64,000 nucleotides of DNA from Deinococcus grandis (GTDB taxonomy: Bacteria; Deinococcota; Deinococci; Deinococcales; Deinococcaceae). Each line of letters starts with the position of its first letter. Within the stretch, counting starts at the first letter, position 1. Shown piece by piece: positions 45,063 to 53,531 of the stretch. Below the pieces are notes generated by a model. That model was given only the letters and a program-made list of their open reading frames with translations. It was not told where the DNA came from and did not search any database. Where the stretch lies: the NCBI RefSeq assembly GCF_001485435.1, contig NZ_BCMS01000005.1, forward strand, positions 24,001 to 88,000, given 5' to 3'. Position numbers and translations under genes: made by a program.

Positions 45063-45251
45063 CTCAGCACCTGACACTTCACGAGAAATGGCGTCCTGAA
45101 CGCAGTTCGACATGACAAAGGGCGGTATCTGGGTCTGTGACGAGCCCCGATACTGCCCGCTTCCATGCTGACACGTTGGCCACCTACTTACACACTCGTT
45201 GGCCACACCGCCGTACGGACGCGCTCCGTCGTCTTGCCGAAGTGCTCCTAG
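45063..45251 (+). mobile_element. IS4-family fragment B (5' end)
   Basis: Inverted second copy of the first 189 bp of fragment A, from CTCAGCACCTGACACTTCAC through the [20 protein letters not shown] start at 45137 to AAGTGCTCCTAG. It breaks off at 45251; 71 bp of unassigned sequence follow before IS3 copy 3. Confidence 0.8.
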
Positions 45252-45348
45252 GGCGTGTAGGCCAAGGCGAGAATCGATCGAGAGTATGCTTCGTCTTGGA
45301 CACAAAATCGGGCGTGGTTGCCTGATCTGTCAAGGGTTTGGTGGAGCC

Positions 45349-46164
45349 TCAGTTCAGGATGTAAGCCTGCTCCTCGAAGGCCGTCGGTGACTGATACCCC
45401 AACGACGAGTGACGACGGCGACGGTTATAGAACACTTCAATCCACTCGAACACCTCTGTCCGTGTCTGGGCACGGTCCCACTGCGCTTCGCCAAGCCCCA
45501 TCTCCGTCTTCAATGTCGCAAAAAAGCTTTCCTGGACAGCGTTATCCCAGCATTCTCCTGCCTCGCTCATACTCTGAACGGCCTGCAATCTGTCCAGCGC
45601 CTGCTGGTACACATCGCTCGTATACTGGCTCCCTCGATCCGAATGATGCAGGAGTCCGCCTGGTGGGTTCCGACGAGCCACCGCCATCTCCAACGCCGCT
45701 GTGACCAGCGGCGTCTGAAGTCGCTCATTCAGCGCCCAGCCGACAATTTTCCTCGAGTACAGGTCCATGACCGTCGCCAGGTACAACCAGCCTTCACGGG
45801 TGGGGACATACGTGATGTCCGTGACCCACTTCTGATTCGGGCCGTCCGCAGTGAACACCCGATCAAGAATGTTTTCTGCGACTGGGCGCGAAGATTTCGC
45901 CTTCGTCGTCGTCCGGAACTTCCGCTTTCCACGCGCGACAAGCTGTGCTTGTCGCATGAGCCGCCTGATCCGCTGACGACTGACCTGCTCTCCCTGTGCC
46001 TTCAGGTCGGCTTGGATGCGCAGCGCCCCGTATGTTCCCCGGCTTTCCTCGAAGCTGGTCCTGATTTTCTCGATCAGCACGCGGTCTTTTGAGATCCTCT
46101 TGCTCTCCGGCCTTCCCCGCGCAGCGTAGTACCCGCTGATGCTCACGTCCAGAATCCGGCACAT
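45349..46164 (-). CDS. IS3 transposase OrfB (copy 3)
   Basis: 271-aa DDE integrase core identical to the other copies. Confidence 0.9.
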   Translation of the reverse strand: MCRILDVSISGYYAARGRPESKRISKDRVLIEKIRTSFEESRGTYGALRIQADLKAQGEQVSRQRIRRLMRQAQLVARGKRKFRTTTKAKSSRPVAENILDRVFTADGPNQKWVTDITYVPTREGWLYLATVMDLYSRKIVGWALNERLQTPLVTAALEMAVARRNPPGGLLHHSDRGSQYTSDVYQQALDRLQAVQSMSEAGECWDNAVQESFFATLKTEMGLGEAQWDRAQTRTEVFEWIEVFYNRRRRHSSLGYQSPTAFEEQAYILN

Positions 46165-46211
46165 CAGCTCGACTGGAAACTCGTCGTGGTGCCGCTCGAT
46201 GAACCTGAAGA

Positions 46212-46559
46212 TCAGGGTTGCTTGGCGAAGAAGCGGCCAAGCCCCATACGGGTGCTGTTCTGGCCAAGACAGGCCAGCGCTTTTTTCAGGATATCCCGTT
46301 CCTGTCGTGCAATTTCCAGCTCCCGCTCCAGTTCCTTAAGGCGAGCCTCCTGTGGTGAAAGGGCGGGGATTCCCCGCCCGGTGAAGGCTGGGCGGCCGGA
46401 GGCCGTCTGGGTGTCCTGCTGCTGCTTCCACCGGACGACGTAGTGAGGGGGAACGCCGAGATCGCGGGCAATCTGGGCGCAACTCTTTCCGGTCGTGCGA
46501 ACCAACCGGACGGCTTCTTGTTTGAACTCAGCGGTGAATTGCTGCTTGGGTACGGACAT
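46212..46559 (-). CDS. IS3 transposase OrfA (copy 3)
   Basis: 115-aa HTH/zipper protein identical to the other copies, with the AAAAAAG shift site. Confidence 0.9.
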   Translation of the reverse strand: MSVPKQQFTAEFKQEAVRLVRTTGKSCAQIARDLGVPPHYVVRWKQQQDTQTASGRPAFTGRGIPALSPQEARLKELERELEIARQERDILKKALACLGQNSTRMGLGRFFAKQP

Positions 46560-46617
46560 TCTGTCCTCCAGTGTGGATCACACTGAACTTACCCTCCACC
46601 AAACTCTATCCAGTTCA

Positions 46618-46944
46618 CGACAGACCTGCTCTGCTTTTTCGGTGCATCGTGACAGACCATTGCTGACAAGCCAATAGGAGGTGTTTGCCCAAGCCCAGCA
46701 CCTCGAGCCTCCCTGCCAGAACACCCGTAGTCAGCGCGTCCCACCGTGAAGCCCTTGACGGGTGCTCTTCTCGCCCGTCGCTCATCAGGATGCGCACCAC
46801 CACACTCACCCGCACATGCCGCCGAAGTTCGCCCTCGCTCGTGCTGGCATAGAGGTAGCACGCTCGCCCCGTGCGGGGGCGCACGGTGAAGCGCTGGCTA
46901 CGTTGATCCTCCACGGAGAGGACAGATTGCACTCTGCCGGACAC
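46618..46944 (-). pseudogene. Unknown gene, 3' truncated by IS3 copy 3
   Basis: Frame from a GTG at 46944: SGRVQSVLSVEDQRSQRF, TVRPRTGRACYLYASTSEGE, RHVRVSVVVRILMSDGREEH, ending SRAGLS at the IS3 edge. Beta-rich character and normal codon use suggest a real gene, but I recognise no family. It may belong with the short ORF upstream as part of one frameshifted gene. Confidence 0.35.
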
Positions 46945-47020
46945 GTCCGTTACCCTGAGGCCCAGCGCCTGGAGTTAGACCATCTTCTCCGCGTGGGCTG
47001 CTACCAGCTGCGCCTGAAGT

Positions 47021-47197
47021 TCAGGCCACTGCGTGGCGGTACGTCACCTCGATGCGCGTGACCTTCTCGTGCAGTTGGCCGAACAGCAGGCCTTCTTCGA
47101 TGATCGACACAAAGCGCTCTGGGGGCCACAGGCCCGGTTCAGGCGCCACGCTGTCCTCAGCCCGCCACACCGCGAGGCGCCGCAACTGGGCCTGCAC
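47021..47197 (-). CDS. Short ORF downstream of the acyltransferase
   Basis: 58 aa from a GTG at 47197: VQAQLRRLAVWRAEDSVAPE, ERFVSIIEEGLLFGQLHEKV, TRIEVTYRHAVA. In the next frame the sequence continues WPELQAQLVAAHAEKMV, which looks like a natural C-terminal helix, so a frameshift near 47025 is possible. No family known. Confidence 0.35.
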   Translation of the reverse strand: MQAQLRRLAVWRAEDSVAPEPGLWPPERFVSIIEEGLLFGQLHEKVTRIEVTYRHAVA

Positions 47198-47230
47198 GGC
47201 GGCAGGACAGGTTTCGGCACAGATAAGGTT

Positions 47231-48346
47231 TTACCCTATCTCTTCTCCACTTCGAGATTTCCAGGCGCCCGACAGCCTGTCCGCTCCTCGCTGGGCCAGA
47301 TCAGCCAACAGGAGCGCTGCGGGCACCAGGGCGGCCGCACTCCAGGCTGGACCCAGCACAGGGCTCAGGAACGCGAACCCCACCATCAGGACCGGGAAGT
47401 GCGTGGCATACAGCGCGTAGCTGCGTTGCCCCAGCCACTGCGCCGCGCGGCTCCGCAGCCACGCTGGATCAAGGCCCCGCAGGCCCAGCAGCAGCAGCGC
47501 GGCCCCCACCGCAGCGCCCCACCGCATCAGGTCGTGATTCACGCCCGTCAGGTGCCGGGAGAACAGCAGCGCGCCCCCGAACAGCGCCATGCCTCGCGCC
47601 GCCTGGCGGGTCCTGGGCGTCATGCCCGGCAGCGGCGCCAGCACCAGGAGCGTACCCAGCAGGAACAGCGGCAGGTAGACGAACGCCGTGAAGACCGACG
47701 ACAGCGCGAGGCACACCGGCAGACTCACCCACAGCGCCGCCCAGCCCCACCGCCGCGCACCCAGCACGAGCAGCGGCGTGAGCAGGGACGCGTATACCTC
47801 GACCGCCAGGGACCACAGCGGCGGGGAGATCCGCGCGGCCCGGTACTGCCCCAGCAGGCCCATGCTGAGGCTGCCCCACACGTCGGGCCCGCTCAGCGGC
47901 AGGCGCAGGTACGCCAGCAGGCCATGCTCAGTCGCCGAGGTGGGAATCAGGCTCATCAGGGGCCGCGCCACCAGCAAGCCCAGCAGCGCGCCCAGCAGCG
48001 CGAGCGGGTACAGGCGGCGCAGCCGGGCCAGGTAGAACGTCCAGACGCTGCGGTGCCGCAGGTAACTGCCCGCCACCACCCACCCGCTCAGCACAAAGAA
48101 GGCATCAACGGCCGGTGCGCCCAGGTACCAGCACAGGTGCTCCCATACGGCGAGCGGGCGGGTCGGGTCATCGAAGGGGTTGACGGTCATCAGCGTGAAG
48201 TGCGACAGCACCACGCCCAGCGCCAGCACCCCGCGCAACCCATCAAAAGCCGGGACGTACGCCTGCGCTGGAGCCGCCGACGGCATCACCGGCAGGGCCG
48301 GGGCGGTCGCGGCCGTCACTCGGGCTGCGGCTCCCTCGGCGTCCAC
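47231..48346 (-). CDS. Acyltransferase family 3 membrane protein
   Basis: 371 aa with about ten TM segments. Family marks: YVPAFDGLRGVLALGVVLSH (active-site His), VDAFFVLSGWVVAGSYLRHR, FYLARLRRLYPLALLG, and WSLAVEVYASLLTPLLVLG. It would acylate surface carbohydrate or a similar acceptor at the membrane. GTG start with GGAG at 5-nt spacing, overlapping the upstream gene by 31 bp. Confidence 0.85.
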   Translation of the reverse strand: MDAEGAAARVTAATAPALPVMPSAAPAQAYVPAFDGLRGVLALGVVLSHFTLMTVNPFDDPTRPLAVWEHLCWYLGAPAVDAFFVLSGWVVAGSYLRHRSVWTFYLARLRRLYPLALLGALLGLLVARPLMSLIPTSATEHGLLAYLRLPLSGPDVWGSLSMGLLGQYRAARISPPLWSLAVEVYASLLTPLLVLGARRWGWAALWVSLPVCLALSSVFTAFVYLPLFLLGTLLVLAPLPGMTPRTRQAARGMALFGGALLFSRHLTGVNHDLMRWGAAVGAALLLLGLRGLDPAWLRSRAAQWLGQRSYALYATHFPVLMVGFAFLSPVLGPAWSAAALVPAALLLADLAQRGADRLSGAWKSRSGEEIG

Positions 48347-49005
48347 GCCTGCTCCGGATGGAACCTCACCGCGTGCAGCGTGCCGTCCACGACCCGGCCG
48401 TGCACGACCAGACGCCCGCCCGCTTTCGGCAGGGCCGCCACCAGGCGGCCCGTGGCGCGGAAGGTCACCTCAAAGGGCTCACTGCCCGCCTTACTGGGCG
48501 TGACCCGAAGGGTGAACGTCTCCCCGCGTCGCCCGGTCAGGGTGCCGCAGGCCCGGAGCGCGCCGACACTGGCGGCCTTGCCCTCCGCCTTCGCTCGCCC
48601 CAGCGTCCAGGTCGTGACCAGTCCCGTCTCATCGGTGCGGGGCCACAGTAGGGCCTGCGCCACGGGGCCGGCCTCCGGCACCGTCAGGCCAGGAGCGGGG
48701 TGCACAGGCCAGCGGGCGTCTTTGGCCGTGAACATCAGCTCGCCATCTTCCTGGTGCAGCACCTCGGCGGCCGTCACGGCGACGTGATCATGCTGCGCGG
48801 CCTGGGCCAGCACGTCGGGTCGCTCGCTCCGCCGCTGGGTGCGGGCAGATGGCGTTGGCGCAGCCGGTGGAGTGGCTTGAGGCTCGGGCGCACGAACCGG
48901 CTGCGTTTCCTTCGGTGGCTGCGCCTGAGCAGGTGCGGGCTGGTCGGTTGGGGCGGCGGGCGAAGCGGCTTTCACGCGGGCACGGGGACGGGCGCTGCTC
49001 GTCAT
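48316..49005 (-). CDS. Hypothetical protein with Pro/Ala-rich N-terminus
   Basis: 229 aa. Residues 1-65 are disordered and Pro/Ala/Gln-rich; residues 75-225 form a beta-rich domain (VAVTAAEVLHQEDGELMFTA, FTLRVTPSKAGSEPFEVTFR, GGRLVVHGRVVDGTLHAVRF) with an OB-fold-like feel. The start overlaps the PIN-like gene by 4 bp and the end overlaps the acyltransferase, so all belong to one operon. Possibly nucleic-acid binding; not recognised. Confidence 0.6.
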   Translation of the reverse strand: MTSSARPRARVKAASPAAPTDQPAPAQAQPPKETQPVRAPEPQATPPAAPTPSARTQRRSERPDVLAQAAQHDHVAVTAAEVLHQEDGELMFTAKDARWPVHPAPGLTVPEAGPVAQALLWPRTDETGLVTTWTLGRAKAEGKAASVGALRACGTLTGRRGETFTLRVTPSKAGSEPFEVTFRATGRLVAALPKAGGRLVVHGRVVDGTLHAVRFHPEQAWTPREPQPE

Positions 49006-49376
49006 GGGGCACCTCCAATCAGGGTCGCGGGGAGCCCCGCCGCTTCGGCGGCGGCGGCCAGCTCGGCGCGGGGGGTGAGGACCGTCAAGTTCAGGCGGCG
49101 GGCAGTGGCCAGGACCGCTGCGCCTTCCACGTCCGGCGCTCCTGGTGCGCGCAGGGCGTCGTCTGGGGTAAACGGCACCAGATGCACCAGGCTCTGCAGG
49201 AGCAGCGTGGCTTTCTTGGCGCCTGCACTGCCGGTGGGGTACCGGCTCACCACGGCGGCCGCGGTGACGCTGCTCACCTGCACCTGTCCTTCGGAGAGCG
49301 CGGCGCGGACCGCCTCTGCCCCAGTGCCTCCGGTGAGGTAGGCCCGAAGCGCTGCGGCGTCGGCCAGCTTACTCAT
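49002..49376 (-). CDS. PIN-like protein, degenerate VapC-type toxin
   Basis: 124 aa whose layout follows PIN domains: LADAAALRAYLTGGTGAEAV (cf. VLDASALLA.L..EPGAE.V), VSSVTAAAVVSRYPTG (cf. SAVN.AEV), then VEGAAVLATARRLNLTVLTP. The second acidic residue (Glu in AEV) is Ala and the LTaD Asp is missing, so nuclease activity is doubtful. It overlaps the AbrB-type gene by 8 bp, as antitoxin-toxin pairs do. Confidence 0.55.
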   Translation of the reverse strand: MSKLADAAALRAYLTGGTGAEAVRAALSEGQVQVSSVTAAAVVSRYPTGSAGAKKATLLLQSLVHLVPFTPDDALRAPGAPDVEGAAVLATARRLNLTVLTPRAELAAAAEAAGLPATLIGGAP

Positions 49377-49590
49377 CGGTGTTCTCCTCGTCAGGCGTGC
49401 TCCCGTGTAGAGCCTGGATCATCTGCGCGCGGGAAGTGACCTGTACGTTTCCGTTCTCCACCACGAAGAGCAGTGTGTCCCCCTCCCCCACATTGAGGAC
49501 TTCACGAATAGCTTTGGGCACAATCACCCGGTACTTTGGCCCTAGGCTCGCGCTGTGAACTTCTTGACCCCTTGGGCCACTATCTGACAT
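49369..49590 (-). CDS. AbrB/VapB-type antitoxin
   Basis: 73 aa SpoVT/AbrB swapped-hairpin DNA-binding protein: LGPKYRVIVPKAIREVLNVG, EGDTLLFVVENGNVQVTSRA. The C-terminal tail (LHGSTPDEENTDE) is acidic and could bind the partner. Lies directly behind the inverted repeat at 49592-49618, a likely self-operator. Confidence 0.8.
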   Translation of the reverse strand: MSDSGPRGQEVHSASLGPKYRVIVPKAIREVLNVGEGDTLLFVVENGNVQVTSRAQMIQALHGSTPDEENTDE

Positions 49591-49591
49591 A

Positions 49592-49618
49592 GGGACACTT
49601 TATCAGCTCAGGTGTCCC
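49592..49618. promoter_or_regulatory. Operator candidate for the AbrB/PIN operon
   Basis: Perfect 7-bp inverted repeat GGGACAC / GTGTCCC with a 13-bp spacer, starting 2 bp upstream of the antitoxin ATG. A TGATAAAG between the arms could be the -10 of a leaderless mRNA. Confidence 0.5.
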
Positions 49619-49637
49619 AAAAAATGAGCACCTTTCC

Positions 49638-49709
49638 GGTAATCGGAGTTACCAGAAAGCATAGATTGCAGACGCCTCACAGTTTTTCCTACCAGAAGTA
49701 CGATATAAT
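49638..49709 (+). promoter_or_regulatory. Promoter and inverted repeat of the CopG/MazF operon
   Basis: TATAAT at 49704-49709 lies 6 nt before the antitoxin ATG (leaderless). Upstream are an inverted repeat GGTAA-6-TTACC (49638-49653) and two copies of TACCAGAA (49650-49657, 49690-49697), plausible binding sites for the ribbon-helix-helix antitoxin. Confidence 0.6.
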
Positions 49710-49715
49710 TTTCGC

Positions 49716-49964
49716 ATGACTGTTGGGAAGATGAGTGTGAGTCTCGACGCTTCACTGCTGGAGTTCATGGCGCACTACCAGGAAACACACCAGTTGCGCT
49801 CCCGCTCTGAAGTGGTCGCCCAGGCCCTGACCCTCCTGCGGGATCAGGAACTCGAAACCCAGTACGCCGCCGCTCTGAGCGAGTGGCAGGGCAGTGGCGA
49901 GGCGGACCTCTGGGACCACGTGGCCGCCGACGGCCTGCAGGAGGAGAGCAGTGCAGCGCGGTGA
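49716..49964 (+). CDS. CopG/ParD-type ribbon-helix-helix antitoxin
   Basis: 82 aa. RHH: VGKMSVSLDASLLEFMAHYQ and RSRSEVVAQALTLLRDQELE; C-terminal arm ALSEWQGSGEADLWDHVAAD binds the toxin. Overlaps the toxin gene by 14 bp. Autoregulation through the repeats upstream is expected. Confidence 0.82.
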   Translation: MTVGKMSVSLDASLLEFMAHYQETHQLRSRSEVVAQALTLLRDQELETQYAAALSEWQGSGEADLWDHVAADGLQEESSAAR

Positions 49965-50301
49965 CATCTATATCGCTGACCTGGACCCCGCGCGCGCCAG
50001 CGAAGCCAACAAACGCCGCCCCGTGGTCATCGTCAGCGCCAACAGCCTCAACCGCACCGTCAACCGCCTCGGGGCCGGCGCCATCACCGTCGTGCCGCTG
50101 ACCTCCAACGTCACCCGGGTCTACGACTTCCAGGTCCTGCTGCCCGCCCAGCAGACCGGACTGGATCAGGACAGCAAGGCCCAGGCCGAGCAGATCCGCA
50201 CCATCAGTTTCAGCCGCCTGGGGCCAGCGCCCGTCGGAACCGTTCCAGCGGCCCTGATGGGGCAACTGGACGCGGCCCTGCGCCTGCACCTGTCGCTGTG
50301 A
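49951..50301 (+). CDS. MazF/PemK-type endoribonuclease toxin
   Basis: About 116 aa from a GTG with GGAGGAG upstream. Family marks: QRGDIYIADLDPARASEANK, RRPVVIVSANSLN, ITVVPLTSNVTRVYDFQVLL, DQDSKAQAEQIRTISFSRLG (Q-x-RT/S core). An ORF start at 49894 would overlap the antitoxin by 70 bp and lacks an SD. Cleaves mRNA when the antitoxin is degraded. A recombinase gene follows after 13 bp. Confidence 0.85.
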   Translation: MQRGDIYIADLDPARASEANKRRPVVIVSANSLNRTVNRLGAGAITVVPLTSNVTRVYDFQVLLPAQQTGLDQDSKAQAEQIRTISFSRLGPAPVGTVPAALMGQLDAALRLHLSL

Positions 50302-50314
50302 GTCGCGTCCACCC

Positions 50315-51250
50315 ATGACGCTGGATCTCTACCGGCACGGACCACTTGCGCCGTCCCGGGCCTGGGCCGCGCTGCCGCCAGAGGAACGCCGCCGCCGGGC
50401 AATGGCGGCCGTCGCCAGTCAGGACACCGCTACCCTCCTCGACCTCCTGGAAGCACACCACGTCCACACCCACGGGCACGTCAGTCCGGAGACCCTGCGC
50501 AAGTACCGCCTCGGCGCGAGAACCTGGCTGGCGTACGCCGCTGACCAGGCTGTGAAGGTCTTGCATCCAGAGGGCGAAGACACGGATCTGTGGGTACGCT
50601 CCCTGGAGGCCGCGGGCAAGTCTCCGGCTAGCGTCGGTGTCCTGCTCGCCGGAGCGCGGGCCCTGTACGCCGCTCTGCGCTGGGCCAAGGCCACCAAGGA
50701 CACGCCCTTTACCGACACCAAGCCCAGGAAAGATAAACGCCGCCCCTGGGACAAGCGGCAACCCTACCCGGACGCCGACGTGCAGCAGCTGCTCGACGCG
50801 GCTCCCATAGAGATGCGGGTGCTCCTGCGGCTGGGGGGCATTGCCGGGCTGCGTGCATCGGAAATCACGGGCCTGACCTGGGGCGCTGTGGACCTCGATG
50901 GGGGTGCGCTGACCGTGGTGAACGGCAAGGGCGGCAAGACGCGCCGGGTGCTACTGTCCGCCTCTCTCCTTGAGGATTTGCGGGAGCTGGGCGTACAGGC
51001 GCCGGACGCCTTGGTGATCGGCCGAACGCCGGAGGCCGCCCGCGCCCGGCTCCGGACGCTCTGCAAGCGGGTAGGGGTCCCGTACCTGGGCCTGCACGCC
51101 CTGCGGCATACTGCGGGCACGCGCCTGGTTCGGGCTGGCTTCCAACTCCAGGACGTGGCCGAACACCTGGGCCACAGTGACGTGCAGACCGCGCGCACCT
51201 ACGGCAAATGGGCCGATGACCGGCTTAAAGACCACATGCGCCAGCACTGA
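50315..51250 (+). CDS. Tyrosine recombinase / integrase
   Basis: 311 aa. Core-binding domain with SPETLRKYRLGARTWLAYAA; catalytic Arg in GGIAGLRASEITGL, Lys in [14 protein letters not shown]-x-x-R in LHALRHTAGTRLV, His in AEHLGHSDVQTARTYGKW and the Tyr in the same motif. Complete. Similar in build to the recombinase at 22366; such enzymes are common on Deinococcus plasmids for dimer resolution. It may be co-transcribed with the toxin pair. Confidence 0.87.
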   Translation: MTLDLYRHGPLAPSRAWAALPPEERRRRAMAAVASQDTATLLDLLEAHHVHTHGHVSPETLRKYRLGARTWLAYAADQAVKVLHPEGEDTDLWVRSLEAAGKSPASVGVLLAGARALYAALRWAKATKDTPFTDTKPRKDKRRPWDKRQPYPDADVQQLLDAAPIEMRVLLRLGGIAGLRASEITGLTWGAVDLDGGALTVVNGKGGKTRRVLLSASLLEDLRELGVQAPDALVIGRTPEAARARLRTLCKRVGVPYLGLHALRHTAGTRLVRAGFQLQDVAEHLGHSDVQTARTYGKWADDRLKDHMRQH

Positions 51251-51257
51251 ATTCTGT

Positions 51258-51402
51258 ATGACTACGCCAGAAGTTGAGTTTGCCCGCATTCCAGCCCTGT
51301 GGGCTGCTGCGCCGGGCGCTGAAGTCAAGGGTCGTGTGGTCGCGCTGCGTGACTCGACTGGACGGGATCAGGCGGTACCCGTCAATGCCGGGTTGAGTGG
51401 CC
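51258..51402 (+). pseudogene. Unknown small gene cut by IS66 B
   Basis: ATG at 51258 coding MTTPEVEFARIPALWAAAPG, EVKGRVVALRDSTG and VNAGLSG up to the IS66 edge. After the IS and the GAGTGGCC duplication the frame continues with HCRDAVVQNAGHPGPVRVGW. No family recognised on either side. Confidence 0.35.
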
Positions 51403-52835
51403 GTATCTGATTAGCGACCCCGCGAGCCGGACAGCATCGTCACATTCGCTAGGATGAGCCGCATGGCCACCCCGCTGACGGAACAGGATCTCTACGAGAT
51501 CATCCGCAAGCAGGCGGAGCAGATCGAACAGCTTCAGAAGCGCATCGAGCAGTTGGAGCGTCAGCAACGCAAGTATGCCGCCCCTCATAGCCGGGGAAGT
51601 CGGAAAGCCCACCCGAAAACCGCAGGTCGTCGCGCTGGGGAAGGCGTCTTCACATACAAGCGTCCTCCTGCTCCCGAGCAGGAGGACGTCGTGATCGACG
51701 TCCCGGCGCCCAACACCTGCACGGCCTGTGGCTACGTCGGCGAGTTGATCTTCAAGCGTCACGACCGCGCCTGGATCAGTGACCTGCCCGCTCAGACCGT
51801 GCAGATCACGGCCTACCACGTGCCGGTGATGGTCTGCCCGCAGTGCGGGCAGACCGTACGTGGCGCGCATCCCGACCTCCAACCGGACCAACGTGGGGCG
51901 ACGGGACACCGATGTGGTCCCCGACTGGCGGCCACCATTCAGGCGCTGCACCACGAGGTTGGTCTCCCACAGCGCCGCATTCCACGGGTGCTGGGACTGA
52001 CCACCGGCATCCGGGTGTCCCAGGGGGCCATCACCCAGGCCGCCCAGCGCCTGGCACGTGATGGACGTCCGCTGGCGACACATGTCGAGTCCCTGGAACG
52101 GGAGCTGCGCGCAGCTCCCTATGTCCACCACGACGACACGGGCTGGCGAGTGAACGCGACACAGGCCTGGGTGAGCACCTTCCGCTCGGCCGAGACGGTG
52201 CTGTTCCGAGCGAATCTCCAGCACACCAACGTCGAGTTGCGTGCAGTGCTCGGCAACGCCTTTGGTGGAGTCCTGGTGTGCGACCGCTTCAAGGTCTATG
52301 ACAGTCACACCCTGGCAGGGGTCCAGCAGCAAAAATGTCTGGCTCACGTCCTGCGCAACGTCCAGACGGTGAGTGAGCAGGCTCAGGGGAAGCGGGGACG
52401 GGGCCGGGAGTATGGGCAGCGCTTGGCCGAGGTGTGCCGAGCATTGATGGCGCTGCATGCCCAGCACCGTCGTGGAGGATGCAGCCTGGATGAGTACCGA
52501 CAGCAGGGTGAGGCACTCACCCTGCGTCTGGACGCCTTACTCGACCGGCGCCCACTGAAGACCCCGGGGAACGAACGGCTACGACTGGGGTTGCTCAAGC
52601 AGTACCGGCAGGGCCGGTTGCTGCGGTTCCTAGTAGACCCGGATATCCCGCCGACGAACAACGCGGCGGAACGGAGCCTGCGGTCGGTGGTGATCGCGCG
52701 CAAGGTCTCGCAGTGCAGCAAGAACGCGCTGGGTGCACAGACGTACATGCGGATCAAGTCGACGGTGGAGACCGCGCGGTTGCGCGGTCAGGACCCCGTC
52801 GATGTCCTGATCAACCTGCGTCGCTAATCACGTAC
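51403..52835 (+). mobile_element. IS66-family element B, intact
   Basis: 1433 bp, ends GTATCTGATTAGCGACC and (inverse) GTACGTGATTAGCGACG, 8-bp duplication GAGTGGCC at 51395-51402 and 52836-52843. Single transposase gene. Nearly identical to element A. Confidence 0.92.
51454..52827 (+). CDS. IS66 transposase
   Basis: 457-aa single-protein (ISBst12-type) transposase. Coiled coil (EQIEQLQKRIEQLERQQRK, residues 17-35), zinc ribbon NTCTACGYVG plus MVCPQCGQTV, HTH-like GLTTGIRVSQGAITQAAQRL, core PYVHHDDTGWRVN (Asp), VLVCDRFKVYDSH (Asp) and PPTNNAAERSLRSVVIARKV (Glu). An ATG four codons downstream could also serve as start. Confidence 0.9.
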   Translation: MSRMATPLTEQDLYEIIRKQAEQIEQLQKRIEQLERQQRKYAAPHSRGSRKAHPKTAGRRAGEGVFTYKRPPAPEQEDVVIDVPAPNTCTACGYVGELIFKRHDRAWISDLPAQTVQITAYHVPVMVCPQCGQTVRGAHPDLQPDQRGATGHRCGPRLAATIQALHHEVGLPQRRIPRVLGLTTGIRVSQGAITQAAQRLARDGRPLATHVESLERELRAAPYVHHDDTGWRVNATQAWVSTFRSAETVLFRANLQHTNVELRAVLGNAFGGVLVCDRFKVYDSHTLAGVQQQKCLAHVLRNVQTVSEQAQGKRGRGREYGQRLAEVCRALMALHAQHRRGGCSLDEYRQQGEALTLRLDALLDRRPLKTPGNERLRLGLLKQYRQGRLLRFLVDPDIPPTNNAAERSLRSVVIARKVSQCSKNALGAQTYMRIKSTVETARLRGQDPVDVLINLRR

Positions 52836-52843
52836 GAGTGGCC

Positions 52844-53531
52844 ACTGCCGAGACGCAGTGGTCCAGAACGCGGGTCATCCTGGCCCGGTTCGGGTCGGGT
52901 GGGCGCAGCGCGGCCCAGGCCACAAGCGGGGGGAGCAGCGCAAGAATCCAGCGCCAGCGGCCGGCCTGGTGCCCCACAGGATGTCCCCGTCCAGCCAACT
53001 GCCAGCTGTGTGGAAAGACCACGGGAGGCGTCATGGGATGAGGATGCGCGGCTGGACCCTCGTGCCGGAAGTCGCCAGTTGACTTGCTTCCTGTCCATCT
53101 GGCCAGGGGAAATGCGCCGACGCCCGCCGCCCATCTCTAACCTGCTGCAGGACGTGGAAGCGGCGCTGGAAACAGACCAGTGGCAGATGCGCGCGTACCT
53201 GCCGCCGAGCAACACGGATTCCCACAGCGGCGCCAGCCTGAATCGTGGTGCACCCGTGCTCAACAGCGGCAAACAACCTGATCAACGCTCGGCCCCTGGC
53301 ATTCATGCCAGGGGCCAGCTGTTGGCTGCAGCACGTGCGAATTGGAGAGCCGCAGGGCCGTGCAAGTGGTCTCACAGCGGTTTTCAGAGGCATTGAGGGA
53401 AAAGACAATGCTGAAACCAGCCAGCGCAATCTTTTGGGCGGACGGCTTCCAACGCCACCCGGATCGCTTCACTGACGGTCGTTTTCGACCGTGCTTCCAG
53501 ACGTCGCGTCTGCGACTTCACTTTCGAAAAC
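52844..53531. other. Region without supported gene, two strong hairpins
   Basis: ORFs of 60-230 codons overlap on all frames and none carries a motif. Two perfect hairpins: GGCCCCTGGCA-TTCA-TGCCAGGGGCC (53291-53316, 11-bp stem) and ACGGTCG-TTTT-CGACCGT (53475-53492). Neither has a following T-run. One frame (PISNLLQDVEAALETDQWQM) looks weakly protein-like but is short. Confidence 0.4.

Larger units (their letters stand above)
45323..46617 (-). mobile_element. IS3-family element, copy 3, no target duplication
   Basis: 1295 bp, same ends as the other copies. Flanks differ (TTGCC on the left, CGACA on the right), so there is no 3-bp duplication. This implies an adjacent deletion or recombination after insertion. 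Confidence 0.88.
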
